In this document: positions 44,441 through 53,410 of the stretch, piece by piece | Layout: the number at the start of each line of letters is the position of its first letter | Position numbering within the stretch: position 1 is the stretch's first letter | Assembly: GCF_014196495.1 (NCBI RefSeq) | Contig: NZ_JACIDT010000005.1 | Coordinates: forward strand, 186,001 to 250,000 | DNA from: Sphingobium jiangsuense | GTDB taxonomy: Bacteria > Pseudomonadota > Alphaproteobacteria > Sphingomonadales > Sphingomonadaceae | Length of the DNA: 64,000 nucleotides | Reading direction: 5' to 3' | Translations under genes and position numbers: made by a program | Notes under the pieces: model-generated | The model's input: the letters and a program-made list of their open reading frames with translations, nothing else | Told to the model about the DNA's origin: nothing | Database searches by the model: none

Positions 44441-45490
44441 TCAATAATCGGCGACCGGCCAGCCGTCCGCGCCCCAGCGGACCGGCGCGATGCGCAGCGT
44501 CGGCGCGCCGTCGGCCTGCCGGTCATAGGCGTGGTAGACGACATAGTCCTTGCCGTCCCTGTCGCGCAGCCAGCCCGCATGGCCCGGCCCGCGAAAGCGC
44601 TGCTGCTCCCGCAGGTCGGCGCGCAGGAAGATCGTGCCGCCGCCTTCCATCAGCGCGCTGCCGTCCTTGCCCAGATAGGGTCCGGTGATCTCCTTCGAGC
44701 GGCCGATCACCGTATAATAGGTGCTGTTCACGCCCTTGCAGCAATAGTCGTAGGACACCATCAGCCAATAATAGCCGCCATGCTCGACGATGAACGGCGC
44801 CTCCACCGGCGCGGGGCCGCCAGCCGGGGCGGGGCGGCGGGCGATGGAATAGGGCTTTTCGCCCGGCTTCAGCGGCTTGCCGGTCTTGGGGTCGAGCTCG
44901 AACAGCTTGATGCCGGTCCAGAAGCTGCCGAGCGAGAGCCAGTGGCGGCCTTCGCGGTCGATGATGAAATTGGGGTCGATCGCGTTGAAATCGTCCTGCT
45001 CGGTCGACATCACCACCGGCCCTTCGTCCCGCCAGCCATAGCCGGGCGCGGCGGGATCGAGCGTCGGGCTGGTGGCGAGGCCGATGGCGGAGCGGTTCGA
45101 TCCGAAGGTCGATACGGAATAATAGAGGCGGTAGCGGCCGTTCACATAGGAGATGTCCGGCGCCCACATGCCGTTGGAGCCGCGGATCGCCTTGCTTGCC
45201 CAGCCGGGCAGGGCGGTGAACAGCGGCTTGCCCGCCGTCCAGTGCACCAGGTCCCTCGACGTGCGCGTCTCGATCAGCCGCTCGCCATGGCCGGTGGAGA
45301 ACACATGATAGACATCCCCCTCGCGGATGATGACCGGATCGTGGGTGGGCGCGAGGTCGCCGGAAAGGCGGCTGTTGAGCGTGGTTCCGGTTTGGGGCGC
45401 GGGTTGGGATGCGCCCTGCTGCGCATCCGCCGCCCCGGCGATGGCGAGCATCGCCGCGCCCGCCAGTGTGATGATGTAGGGCATCGTCAT
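44441..45490 (-). CDS. GH43 endo-arabinanase-like enzyme
   Basis: A 349-aa secreted enzyme (signal YIITLAGAAMLAIAGAADAQ), matching endo-1,5-alpha-L-arabinanases of GH43. Marks: APTHDPVIIREGDVYHVFST (base Asp), NGMWAPDISYVNGRYRLYYS, NAIDPNFIIDREGRHWLSLG (Asp), FWTGIKLFELDPKTGKPL, EAPFIVEHGGYYWLMVSYDY (acid Glu) and RGPGHAGWLRD. The length and the SFWTGIKL segment are typical of arabinanases that cut the alpha-1,5 backbone. GGGGAGAGG precedes the ATG at 45490. It is read with GH51 upstream and GH43 downstream, which together would turn arabinan into L-arabinose in the periplasm. Confidence 0.9.
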   Translation of the reverse strand: MTMPYIITLAGAAMLAIAGAADAQQGASQPAPQTGTTLNSRLSGDLAPTHDPVIIREGDVYHVFSTGHGERLIETRTSRDLVHWTAGKPLFTALPGWASKAIRGSNGMWAPDISYVNGRYRLYYSVSTFGSNRSAIGLATSPTLDPAAPGYGWRDEGPVVMSTEQDDFNAIDPNFIIDREGRHWLSLGSFWTGIKLFELDPKTGKPLKPGEKPYSIARRPAPAGGPAPVEAPFIVEHGGYYWLMVSYDYCCKGVNSTYYTVIGRSKEITGPYLGKDGSALMEGGGTIFLRADLREQQRFRGPGHAGWLRDRDGKDYVVYHAYDRQADGAPTLRIAPVRWGADGWPVADY

Positions 45491-45561
45491 GCGAGCCTCT
45501 CCCCTGATTGCCGTCTTGTGCGAAAAGCGCGGGCGGCGCGTCCTTCGCCGCCCGCGCCGGG

Positions 45562-47133
45562 TCATTGCAGGTCGAGCACCACCACCGACTTGGGCGGCAG
45601 CGCGACGGTCAGCGTGCCGCCGTCGATCCGCGCGCCGGTGAACGGGGCGGGCTTCACCGCTTCGGGCGCGTCGAAGCTGTTGTGCGCATTGATCGCGGGC
45701 GCGGTCAGCACCCGGCCCGACACCGTACCGGCGGAAAGGCCCTCCAGCTTCACCGTCACCGTGTTGGCGACATTGGGATCGAGGTTCGACAGGCCGACAT
45801 GGACCTTGCCGTCCTTGCCCCGCACCGCCGATCCGCTGACGGCGGGCATGGTGAACCGGTCCTTGCCGTACCAGGGCGTGTCGATGGCGATCGGCAGCAC
45901 GGTCGCGTCCTGCCAGGGCTTGTACATCTCGAACACATGATAGGTGGGGGTCAGCACCATCTTCCTGCCTTCGGTCAGGATCATCGCCTGAAGCACGTTC
46001 ACCATCTGCGCGATCGCCGTCATCCGCACGCGGTCGGCGTGGCGGGCGAAGATATCGAGATGGATCGACGCGATCAGCGCATCGCGCAGCGTGTTCTGCT
46101 GGCGCAGGAAGCCGGGATGCGTGCCGGGATCCTGCGCATACCAGGCGCCCCATTCGTCGACGGCGAGGAACACGCGCTTTTGCGGATCATATTTGTCCAT
46201 GATCGCGCTGTGCTTCGCGATCAGTTCCTCCATGCGCCAGGCCCCGGCCAGCGCGTCGGCCCAGCCGGTTTCGTCGAAATCGACCGCAGGCGCGCGGGGC
46301 GGCCAGCCGCCCGCCGGGTGGACATAATAATGCAGCGACAGGCCGTCGATCTGGCTGCCCGCGATGCGCATCATCGCGTCGGTCCAGCTATAGTCGTCGA
46401 CATTGGCGCCCGCGGCGATCTTCACGATCTTCGTTCCCGCCGGGGCCTTGACGAAGGTGGCGAAGCGGCGGGTCTCGTCGGCCGCGAACTCCGGCCGCAT
46501 GTTGCCGCCGCAACCCCACAGCTCGTTGCCCACGCCGAAATAGGGGACCTTCCACGGTTCCTTGCGGCCGTTGCGCGCGCGCTCCTCGGCGAGGCTGCCG
46601 GCGGGCGCGGTCATATATTCCACCCATTCGGCCATTTCCCGCGCGGTGCCGTTGCCGACATTGCCCGCGATGTAGGGCTCGGCGCCGATCTGCCGCACCA
46701 GTTCCATGAACTCATGGGTGCCGACGCTGTTGGGCTCGGTCACGCCGCCCCAATGGGTGTTGACCTTGACCGGGCGCCTGGCCTTCGGGCCGATGCCGTC
46801 GCGCCAGTGATATTCGTCGGCGAAGCAGCCGCCCGGCCAGCGGATCGCGGGCACGTTGAGGTTGCGCAGCGCGGCGACCACATCGTTGCGGAAGCCGTTG
46901 GTGTTGGGGATCGACTTGTCGTTGCCGACCCACAGGCCGCCATAGATGCCGTTGCCCAGATGCTCGGCGAACTGAGTGAAGATCAGCCGGTCGTAGACCG
47001 GGCCGGGCTTGTCCGCCTGGATGGTCGCGGTGGTCGGCTTGCCGCCGGTCTGGGCGACGGCGGCGACGGGCGCGGCCAGTGCGGTGGCCGACAGGAGCAG
47101 CGCGGTGGCCGCATGGCGCAGGGCTTTGATCAT
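45562..47133 (-). CDS. GH51 alpha-L-arabinofuranosidase
   Basis: A 523-aa enzyme with an unusual feature for GH51, a signal peptide (AATALLLSATALAAPVAAVA), so it is likely periplasmic. Visible: FTQFAEHLGNGIYGGLWVGN, LNVPAIRWPGGCFADEYHWR, the acid/base Glu in PYFGVGNELWGCGGNM, LSLHYYVHPAG, and the nucleophile Glu in VFLAVDEWGAWYAQ, then the C-terminal beta-sandwich ending SVVVLDLQ. It releases terminal arabinofuranose from arabinan and arabino-oligosaccharides. GGGAGGGGAAAC precedes the ATG. It lies between the arabinose dehydrogenase gene and the two GH43 genes in the same direction. Confidence 0.93.
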   Translation of the reverse strand: MIKALRHAATALLLSATALAAPVAAVAQTGGKPTTATIQADKPGPVYDRLIFTQFAEHLGNGIYGGLWVGNDKSIPNTNGFRNDVVAALRNLNVPAIRWPGGCFADEYHWRDGIGPKARRPVKVNTHWGGVTEPNSVGTHEFMELVRQIGAEPYIAGNVGNGTAREMAEWVEYMTAPAGSLAEERARNGRKEPWKVPYFGVGNELWGCGGNMRPEFAADETRRFATFVKAPAGTKIVKIAAGANVDDYSWTDAMMRIAGSQIDGLSLHYYVHPAGGWPPRAPAVDFDETGWADALAGAWRMEELIAKHSAIMDKYDPQKRVFLAVDEWGAWYAQDPGTHPGFLRQQNTLRDALIASIHLDIFARHADRVRMTAIAQMVNVLQAMILTEGRKMVLTPTYHVFEMYKPWQDATVLPIAIDTPWYGKDRFTMPAVSGSAVRGKDGKVHVGLSNLDPNVANTVTVKLEGLSAGTVSGRVLTAPAINAHNSFDAPEAVKPAPFTGARIDGGTLTVALPPKSVVVLDLQ

Positions 47134-47158
47134 GTTTCCCCTCCCTTATCGTGGGTTT

Positions 47159-48085
47159 TCAATCGTAAAAGGCGTCGGTCGTTTCCCGCCTGCCGCGCAG
47201 GAAGGCGTCGGCGACGAGGCGCAGCGGATCGATGTCGACATCGCTGCGCCCGCCCCGGATCAGCGTTGCGAAACGGCTGTAGAGGCCGGGATATTCGACA
47301 TCCTCGCTATGCTCCGTCCCGCTGGGGAGGGAGAGGACCGCGCCGCCGTTCGCCAGCTTCAGCGTGCCCGCGTCGGTTTCGACGACGATGTCCCAGCTTT
47401 GCGGGCCGGTCTGCCGCCAGTCGAGATCCATGTGGATCGGCGCGCCCGCCGTGTCGCGGAACTGGATGTCGGCGGCGATCGGCGCCGCGCGGTTTTCCGG
47501 CAGCACCAGCGTCGCTTCCTTCAGGAAGAAGGGGCGCGGCAGGATATGGGTGACGATGGAGAGCGCATTGATGCCGGGGTCGAACACGCCGAGGCCGCCC
47601 GGCTCCCAGATCCAGTCCTGCCCCGGATGCCAGACGCGCACATCCTCGCGCCAGACGATCGATACGGCATCGATCCGCCGCTCGGCCAGCCACGCCCGCG
47701 CCGGGGCGACCCCCGCCGCGAAGCGCGAATGCCAGGAGGCGAACAGCGTCGCGCCGGTCTTTTCCGCCAGCGACTTCAGCGCCGCGACTTCCGACAGCGT
47801 GGCGCCGGGCGGCTTTTCGAGGAACACATGCACGCCGCGCCGCAGCGCCAGCGCGGCGAGGTCGTAGCGGACCTGCGGCGGGGTGCAGAGCGCCACCGCG
47901 TCCACCGCCGGGCCTTCGTCCAGCAGCGCGTCGAGCGCGCGATGATGCGGCACGTCCTCCAGCCCGCTGTCGCGCGGGCTGACCGTGGCGGCGAGGCTGA
48001 ACGCGTTGTTGCCGAGGATCGCGGGCACATGCTGGTCGCGGGCGATCTTGCCCATGCCGACGATCGCGATGCGGATCGGGTCCAT
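47159..48085 (-). CDS. L-arabinose/D-galactose 1-dehydrogenase (Gfo/Idh/MocA family)
   Basis: A 308-aa NAD(P)-dependent dehydrogenase very like the L-arabinose 1-dehydrogenase of Azospirillum brasilense, which oxidises L-arabinose and D-galactose to their lactones. Visible: the Rossmann start IRIAIVGMGKIARDQHVPAI, AVALCTPPQVRYDLAALAL, the EKPPGATLSEV motif with the catalytic Lys, TLFASWHSRFAAGVAPARAW, VWHPGQDWIWEPGGLGVFDP and GINALSIVTHILPRPFFLKE. It is the first step of the non-phosphorylative pathway. It follows the AraD1 gene by 4 bases and precedes GH51 by 25. Confidence 0.92.
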   Translation of the reverse strand: MDPIRIAIVGMGKIARDQHVPAILGNNAFSLAATVSPRDSGLEDVPHHRALDALLDEGPAVDAVALCTPPQVRYDLAALALRRGVHVFLEKPPGATLSEVAALKSLAEKTGATLFASWHSRFAAGVAPARAWLAERRIDAVSIVWREDVRVWHPGQDWIWEPGGLGVFDPGINALSIVTHILPRPFFLKEATLVLPENRAAPIAADIQFRDTAGAPIHMDLDWRQTGPQSWDIVVETDAGTLKLANGGAVLSLPSGTEHSEDVEYPGLYSRFATLIRGGRSDVDIDPLRLVADAFLRGRRETTDAFYD

Positions 48086-48089
48086 CGCC

Positions 48090-49082
48090 TTACAGCGCCT
48101 TCACCGCGACGGGCGCGGGGGCCGCGCGCGTCAGCGCATTGCGCACCGGCAGGGTGAAGGGCGCGGCGCTGATCTCGAACACGTCGCCTTCCTGTGTCTG
48201 TACCCCGTCGGTGAAGCTGAGCGTCGCGGTGCCGAAGAAATGCACATGCACGTCGCCCGCGCGGCGGAACAGGTCATATTTGAAATGATGATGCTCCAGA
48301 TTGGCGATGCTGTGCGACATATTGTCCTCGCCCGACAGGAACGGCTTTTCCCAGACGGTCTGCCCGTCGCGCAGCAGGCGGCTGGTGCCCTCGACATGGG
48401 CGGGCAGCTCGCCGATCAGCAGTTCCGGACCGAGCGAGGCCTGCCGCAGCTTCGAATGGGCGAGCCAGAGATAATTGTGCCGCTCGGTCACATGGTCGGA
48501 AAATTCGTTGGCGAGCGCGAGGCCGAGCCGGTAGGGCGTGCCGTCCCCGCCGATGATGTAGATGCCCGCCAGTTCCGGCTCTTCCCCGCCGTCCTTCGCG
48601 AAATCCGGCATGGCGAAGGGGACGTTGGAGCCGATGAGCTGCGAGCCGTCGCCCTTGTAGAACCATTCGGGCTGCTGCCCCTCGGCGCCCGGTGCGGGCT
48701 TGCCGCCTTCCAGCCCTTCGAGGAACATGCGCATGGAATCGGTCTTGGCCTCGGCGGCGGCGGCTTCCTTGTGCATCTTGTCGCGCCCCTCGGCGGAGCC
48801 GAGATGGGTGAGGCCGGTGCCGGTCAGCAGCACATGCGCGTCGTCCTCATGGTCGATCGGCGCGAGCAGCGTGCCGGCCTCGAACTCGGCGGCGATGTCG
48901 ACCGCATCGCCCTTGCCCCTGGCGGTGGCGGTGTCGGCGAGGCTTTGCCCGGCGGCGATCGCCTCCAGGGCCAGCGCGCGGACGCTTTCCACGCCCGGCA
49001 GGAACCAGGCCTGCGCGCCGTCGGCCAGTATGACCGAGCGCTTGCCGCCGGCGCCGCGATGTTGCAGCAGACGAAGTGCCAT
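48090..49082 (-). CDS. AraD1/GguC-family (FAH-fold) 2-keto-3-deoxy-L-arabinonate dehydratase-like protein
   Basis: A 330-aa protein of the fumarylacetoacetate-hydrolase fold, AraD1/GguC group. It shows LLAPIDHEDDAHVLLTGTGL, KPEWFYKGDG-type EWFYKGDGSQLIGS, GYIYIIG-like AGIYIIGGDGTPYRLG, ALANEFSDHVTERHNYLWLA, and metal-site GDVHVHFFGTATLSF. In several proteobacteria this type replaces the DapA-like dehydratase that converts L-2-keto-3-deoxyarabonate to 2-oxoglutarate semialdehyde. No DapA-like gene is in the window, so it is the best candidate for that step. The ATG has AGAGGAGAG some 9 bases upstream. It lies between the semialdehyde dehydrogenase and arabinose dehydrogenase genes. Confidence 0.87.
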   Translation of the reverse strand: MALRLLQHRGAGGKRSVILADGAQAWFLPGVESVRALALEAIAAGQSLADTATARGKGDAVDIAAEFEAGTLLAPIDHEDDAHVLLTGTGLTHLGSAEGRDKMHKEAAAAEAKTDSMRMFLEGLEGGKPAPGAEGQQPEWFYKGDGSQLIGSNVPFAMPDFAKDGGEEPELAGIYIIGGDGTPYRLGLALANEFSDHVTERHNYLWLAHSKLRQASLGPELLIGELPAHVEGTSRLLRDGQTVWEKPFLSGEDNMSHSIANLEHHHFKYDLFRRAGDVHVHFFGTATLSFTDGVQTQEGDVFEISAAPFTLPVRNALTRAAPAPVAVKAL

Positions 49083-49185
49083 AGCGAAATCTCTCCTCTG
49101 GGCGCCGCCCGCACAGAGGGCGGCGCGATAAACGGTGGAAAAAGGCGGGCCGTTCCCGGCAGGGCCCGGCCCGCCACGGGGGGTG

Positions 49186-50718
49186 TCAGGCGATGCTCAA
49201 TGTCCCGTCGACCAGCCTCGGCACGCCGTCGCCGCGCGCCTCGTCGCGCAATTCGGCGGGCAGCAGGGCGGGGGCGAGGTTCTGATAGGAAACCGGGCGC
49301 AGGAAACGGTCGATCGCGAGGCTGCCGACCGAGGTGGTGCGGCTGTCCGAGGTCGCCGGGAACGGGCCGCCATGCACCATCGCATGGCAGACCTCGACCC
49401 CGGTGGGCCAGCCATTGGCGAGGATGCGCCCGGCCTTGCGCTCCAGCAGCGGCAGCAGCCGCGCGGCGAGCGCGGTGTCGGCGTCGTCCATGTGCAGCGT
49501 CGCGGTAAGCTGGCCTTCGAGGGTGGAGAGGACGGCGCGCAATTCCGTCTCGTCCGCGCAGCGCACGATCAGGGAAGCGGCGCCGAACACTTCATGGCCC
49601 AGCGCCCTGTCGGCGAGGAAGGCCGCCGCGCTGGTCTGGAACAGCGCGGCCTGTCCGCGCGTGCTGCCATTGCCGTCCTTGCCCCGCGCCAGCGTCTCGA
49701 CCGCCGCCGCGTTCCGCAGCGCCTCGGTGCCCTTGCCATAGGCCGCGCAGATGCCGGTGGTGAGCATGGTCTGTGCCTCCGCCGCTGCGATGCCGCTGGC
49801 GGCGGCGGCGGTGAACGCGTCCAGCCCCTCGCCCTCGATCGCGAGGACCAGGCCCGGATTGGTGCAGAACTGGCCCGCGCCCATGGTGAGCGAGCCGACG
49901 AACGCGGCGCCGAGCGCTTCCCCGCGCGCCTTCAGCGCTTCGGGCAGCAGCAGCACCGGGTTGATGCTCGACATTTCGGCATAGACCGGGATCGGCACCT
50001 CGCGCGCCTGCGCCAGCTTCACCAGCGCGAGCCCGCCCGCGCGGGAGCCGGTGAAACCCACCGCCGCAATGCGCGGATCCTGCACCAGCGCGGCGCCCAG
50101 TTCGTTGCCGGGGCCGACGAGGTGGGAGAAAGTGCCTTCGGGCAGGCCGCACGCCCGCACCGCGCGACCGATGGCGGCGGCGACCAGCGCGCCGGTCTGC
50201 GGATGGGCCGGGTGGCCCTTCACCACGACCGGGCAACCGGCCGCGAGCGCGGAGGCGGTGTCGCCGCCCGCCGTCGAGAAGGCGAGCGGGAAGTTCGACG
50301 CGCCGAACACCGCGACCGGGCCGAGCGGGACCATGCGCAGGCGCAGGTCTGGGCGCGGCAGCGGCTGGCGGTCGGGCAGCGCGGGGTCGATGCGCAGCCC
50401 TTGCCAGTGCCCGGCGCGCACGACGGCGCCGAACAGGCGCAATTGTCCGACTGTGCGGCCGCGCTCGCCCTCCAGCCGGGCGCGCGGCAGGCCGCTTTCG
50501 CGCATCGCCGCGACGATCAGTTCATCGCCGGTCGCCTCTATCTCTTCCGCGATTCGTTCGAGGAAGGCGGCGCGGCTTTCCCGGTCGGTCGCGCGATAGA
50601 TGTCGAACGCGGCCTCGGCCGCGGCGCAGGCCGCCGCGACGTCCGCCGGGCCATGAACGGCGAACGCCTCCCCTTCGGGCAGGCCGGTTTCGGCCGTCAC
50701 GGAGCGAAATTCGGTCAT
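49186..50718 (-). CDS. 2-oxoglutarate semialdehyde dehydrogenase (aldehyde dehydrogenase family)
   Basis: A 510-aa aldehyde dehydrogenase of the group found in sugar-acid pathways. It oxidises 2-oxoglutarate semialdehyde to 2-oxoglutarate. It shows [35 protein letters not shown] (cofactor Lys), [17 protein letters not shown], the Glu in [18 protein letters not shown], the catalytic Cys in [15 protein letters not shown], and the C-terminal [20 protein letters not shown] typical of this subfamily. AAGGAG precedes the ATG, and motif G3 lies just upstream. It is the first gene of the minus-strand arabinose unit and divergent from the GntR regulator. Confidence 0.92.
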   Translation of the reverse strand: MTEFRSVTAETGLPEGEAFAVHGPADVAAACAAAEAAFDIYRATDRESRAAFLERIAEEIEATGDELIVAAMRESGLPRARLEGERGRTVGQLRLFGAVVRAGHWQGLRIDPALPDRQPLPRPDLRLRMVPLGPVAVFGASNFPLAFSTAGGDTASALAAGCPVVVKGHPAHPQTGALVAAAIGRAVRACGLPEGTFSHLVGPGNELGAALVQDPRIAAVGFTGSRAGGLALVKLAQAREVPIPVYAEMSSINPVLLLPEALKARGEALGAAFVGSLTMGAGQFCTNPGLVLAIEGEGLDAFTAAAASGIAAAEAQTMLTTGICAAYGKGTEALRNAAAVETLARGKDGNGSTRGQAALFQTSAAAFLADRALGHEVFGAASLIVRCADETELRAVLSTLEGQLTATLHMDDADTALAARLLPLLERKAGRILANGWPTGVEVCHAMVHGGPFPATSDSRTTSVGSLAIDRFLRPVSYQNLAPALLPAELRDEARGDGVPRLVDGTLSIA

Positions 50719-50729
50719 TTTGAATCTCC

Positions 50730-50745
50730 TTATTTACTCCGACAT
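50730..50745 (-). promoter_or_regulatory. FadR/GntR-type motif G3 between divergent genes
   Basis: On the minus strand ATGTCGGAGTAAATAA, close to G1, G2 and G4, lies 12 bases upstream of the semialdehyde dehydrogenase ATG and 115 bases before the GntR start. Binding here would block the arabinose unit and might affect the regulator's own gene. Confidence 0.55.
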
Positions 50746-50859
50746 ATTATAGAGAGAAGCGGAACGCAATCATTGTAATGAATGTTTGTGCCTTTGCGAT
50801 CTTTGCCATTTCGCCCCGCGCGGGAGACTGGTAGGGATCAGAGGGTGGAGGAAGACAGC

Positions 50860-51642
50860 GTGGCAGAAACGAAGTCCGAACGGGGCGGCATGGCCGTACC
50901 CGCGCAGGCGGAAGCAAAGGCATCCGGCCCCGGCCGGCAGGCGCGCGGCCCCGGCCGCCGGCTGCACGGGGCGATAGCGCACAAGCTGGGAACCGCGATT
51001 TTGTCGGGGCAATATCAGCCGGGCGACACCCTGTCGGGCGAGGTGGCCTTTGCCGAGGAACTGGAGGTATCGCGCAGCGCCTATCGCGAGGCGATTCAGG
51101 TGCTGACCGCCAAGGGGCTGGTGGAAAGCCGCCCCAAGGCGGGCACGCGCGTGCTGCCGCGCAACCGCTGGAACCTGCTCGATCCCGAAGTGCTGGCCTG
51201 GGCCTTTGCCGGGGAGCCGGACGTCGAATTCGTTCGCAGCCTGTTCGAATTGCGCGCCATTGTCGAACCGGCGGCCGCGCGCCTCGCGGCGGAGCGGCGG
51301 GACAAGGCCGATCTCAAGGCGATGAAGGAAGCGCTCGCCGCGATGCGCCGCCATACGCTGGCGACCGAGGCGGGGCGCGCGGCCGACCGCGATTTCCACA
51401 ATGCGATCCTGCACGCGACCCGCAACGACGCGCTGATGGTGCTGAGCGCCAGCATCGGCGCCGCCGTCAACTGGACGACGCAGTTCAAGCAACGCTCGCG
51501 CGCGCTGCCGCGCAATCCCATCCCCGATCATATGCGCGTCTATGAAGCGATCGCGGCGGGCGACCCCGCCGAGGCCAGCGACGCGATGCGGGTGCTGGTG
51601 GATCTGGCGCTGGAGGATACGCGCAGTTCCATGGCGTCCTGA
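50860..51642 (+). CDS. GntR-family regulator, FadR (FCD) subfamily
   Basis: A 260-aa regulator. After a flexible, Pro/Gly/Arg-rich start of about 35 residues it has the winged helix (IAHKLGTAILSGQYQPGDTL, EELEVSRSAYREAIQVLTAK, VESRPKAGTRVLPR) and an all-helical FCD ligand domain with metal-type residues (FELRAIVEPAAARLAAERR, DRDFHNAILHATRNDALM, DHMRVYEAIAAGDP). GTG 50860 is chosen for the GGAGGAAG before it. Homologues control sugar-acid genes, sensing sugar acids. It is divergent from the arabinose unit and the likely reader of motifs G1-G4. Confidence 0.92.
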   Translation: MAETKSERGGMAVPAQAEAKASGPGRQARGPGRRLHGAIAHKLGTAILSGQYQPGDTLSGEVAFAEELEVSRSAYREAIQVLTAKGLVESRPKAGTRVLPRNRWNLLDPEVLAWAFAGEPDVEFVRSLFELRAIVEPAAARLAAERRDKADLKAMKEALAAMRRHTLATEAGRAADRDFHNAILHATRNDALMVLSASIGAAVNWTTQFKQRSRALPRNPIPDHMRVYEAIAAGDPAEASDAMRVLVDLALEDTRSSMAS

Positions 51643-51667
51643 AGGCGGGGTGAGGCGGAACGGCTGC

Positions 51668-51874
51668 TTTCGGCCGGGAGCGGACGTAGAAGATTGGTTT
51701 CACGCGGAGGCGCGGAGACGCGGAGAGATAGTAGCGCGAAGCGCTTTCCCTCGTCATTCACCCCGGCAACCGACGCAAGGAGAATGAAATGGGGCCTGCG
51801 GCCCGGAACGTCCTTCTCCGCGCCTCCGCGTCTCCGCGTGAACTTTCTACTCCAGCACGATATGTCCGCTAACC
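51668..51874 (+). repeat. 207-bp repeat, copy A
   Basis: Nearly identical (one difference seen, 206/207) to the reverse complement of 62383-62589. Inside it, imperfect 28-bp inverted ends built from ACGCGGAG(G/A)CGCGGAG units flank a core with two small hairpins (AGCGC-GAA-GCGCT and GGGCC-TGC-GGCCC). It has no protein gene, so it looks like a REP/MITE-type element. It occupies most of the gap between the GntR and MFS genes. Confidence 0.9.
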
Positions 51875-51899
51875 ACCCATACCCGCACCCCTATCGCCT

Positions 51900-51934
51900 A
51901 AAAAAGCCCGGCTCCCTCACATGGAAGCCGGGCC
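51900..51934 (-). terminator. Rho-independent terminator after the sugar MFS gene
   Basis: GCCCGGCT (51906-51913) pairs with AGCCGGGC (51926-51933). On the minus strand the hairpin is followed by TTTTTT, 25 bases after the MFS stop. On the plus strand it is followed by CTTTCCC, so it may also slow GntR transcription. Confidence 0.88.
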
Positions 51935-51958
51935 TTTCCCGTTTCGAAGGGGCGTTCC

Positions 51959-53266
51959 TCAATCGATCCGCTGGTCGGGCAGCGCGTGGGTGGGGCGCGA
52001 TCCCCAGAGTGCGTAGAACAGCACGTAGAGTTCGCAGGCGGCGGTCAGCAGGAACGAGGTCTGGAGGCCGTAATGGTCGGCGATCCAGCCCTGCACCACC
52101 ACCAGCGCGCCGCCCGCGATCGCCATCACCAGCAGGCCCGATCCTTCCTCGGTCAGCGGGCCGAGGCCCCGGATGCCGAGGGTGAAGATGGTCGGGAACA
52201 TGATCGAATGGAACAGCCCGACCGAGATCAGCGCCCACATCGCGGCATGGCCGGTGGCCGACGCCGCGATCATCATCACTGCGAAGGCGCCGATGGCGGC
52301 CACCGCCAGCACCCGCTCGGGCGGCAGGTTGCGCATCGCGAAGCTGCCGACGAAGCGGCCGACCATCATGCCGCCCCACAGCAGGAACAGATAGCGCGAG
52401 GCCTGCTCATGCGTCAGATTGCCGATTTCCGGCTGCGACACGAAGTTGATGAACAGGTTCGACACGCCGATTTCCGCGATCAGATAGATGAAGATCGCCG
52501 GCACGCCGAGCACCAGATTGCGGTGATTCCACAGCGAATGATGCTTGCGTTCCTCGCGCGCGGCGCGTTGCGTCGCCTTGCCCATCGACGGCAGCGGAAA
52601 GCGGGCGATGACGATCGCGAGGAGGATCAGCACGCCTGCGACGATCAGATAGGGCAACTGCACCGACTGCGCGTCGGCGAGCCGCTCCGCCTGGGTCAGC
52701 ACCGTGCCCGCCTCCGCCGTGCCCGACGTCGAGCGGCCGAGGATCAGATAGCCGCCGAACAGCGGCGCCAGCGTCGTGCCGAGCGAGTTGAACGCCTGCA
52801 CCAGATTGAGGCGGGACGAGGCGGTTTCCGGCCTGCCGACCACCGCGACATAGGGGTTGGCCGCCACCTGCAACAGGGTGATGCCGCTGGCGATGATGAA
52901 CAGCGCGATCAGCGTGACGGTATAGGAAGGAATGCGCGCCGCCGGGATCATCCCCAGCGCGCCCGCCGCCATCACGCCCAGGCCGACGACCAGCGACCTT
53001 TTGTAGCCGATCCGCTCGATCAGCTTCGCGGCGGGGATCGAGGCGACGAAATAGGCGATGAACCACACCGATTCGATCATCGTCGTCTGGGTGTAGCTGA
53101 GGTCGAACACGCTGCGCAGGTGCGGCAGCAGCGTGTTGTTGATGACGGTGATGAACCCCCACATGAAGAACAGGCTGGCGAGCAAGGTGAGCGCCGGGCC
53201 GTAGCGCGTGCCGGAAGCGTCGCTTTCCGGTGCGGGAGCGGTAGTCGTCGATATCGGTGAAGCCAT
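51959..53266 (-). CDS. Sugar:H+ MFS transporter (FucP/GluP type)
   Basis: A 435-aa inner-membrane protein with about 12 hydrophobic segments, of the fucose/glucose/galactose permease group: ASLFFMWGFITVINNTLLPH, YTQTTMIESVWFIAYFVASI, PAAKLIERIGYKRSLVVGLG, LLQVAANPYVAVVG and SRLNLVQAFNSLGTTLAPLF are typical. It would take L-arabinose or D-galactose from periplasm to cytoplasm. ATG 53266 has GGAGAAGG close before it. It is divergent from the aldose epimerase gene, with motif G4 between them. Confidence 0.92.
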   Translation of the reverse strand: MASPISTTTAPAPESDASGTRYGPALTLLASLFFMWGFITVINNTLLPHLRSVFDLSYTQTTMIESVWFIAYFVASIPAAKLIERIGYKRSLVVGLGVMAAGALGMIPAARIPSYTVTLIALFIIASGITLLQVAANPYVAVVGRPETASSRLNLVQAFNSLGTTLAPLFGGYLILGRSTSGTAEAGTVLTQAERLADAQSVQLPYLIVAGVLILLAIVIARFPLPSMGKATQRAAREERKHHSLWNHRNLVLGVPAIFIYLIAEIGVSNLFINFVSQPEIGNLTHEQASRYLFLLWGGMMVGRFVGSFAMRNLPPERVLAVAAIGAFAVMMIAASATGHAAMWALISVGLFHSIMFPTIFTLGIRGLGPLTEEGSGLLVMAIAGGALVVVQGWIADHYGLQTSFLLTAACELYVLFYALWGSRPTHALPDQRID

Positions 53267-53349
53267 ACTCACCCTTCTCCAAATTAAGTTCGCCCTGCTT
53301 TGGCCCGGTCGTTTCTACACCGTCGCGGCATGGCTTGCGCTTGTTTAAT

Positions 53350-53365
53350 TTGTCGGACTATATAT
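53350..53365 (+). promoter_or_regulatory. FadR/GntR-type motif G4 between MFS and epimerase genes
   Basis: TTGTCGGACTATATAT fits the FadR-subfamily pattern TNGTNNNACNA exactly. It lies 84 bases upstream of the sugar carrier (minus) and 45 bases upstream of the epimerase (plus), a good place to control both. Confidence 0.6.
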
Positions 53366-53410
53366 GTAGGGGCGGCTCGTCAATGGGGCGTCCGGCATCG
53401 GGAGGACAAT

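Noticed and set aside
51668..51874. Insertion sequence or CRISPR
   Set aside because: It has no transposase, no spaced repeat units and only two copies in the window; it is a non-coding repeat element.
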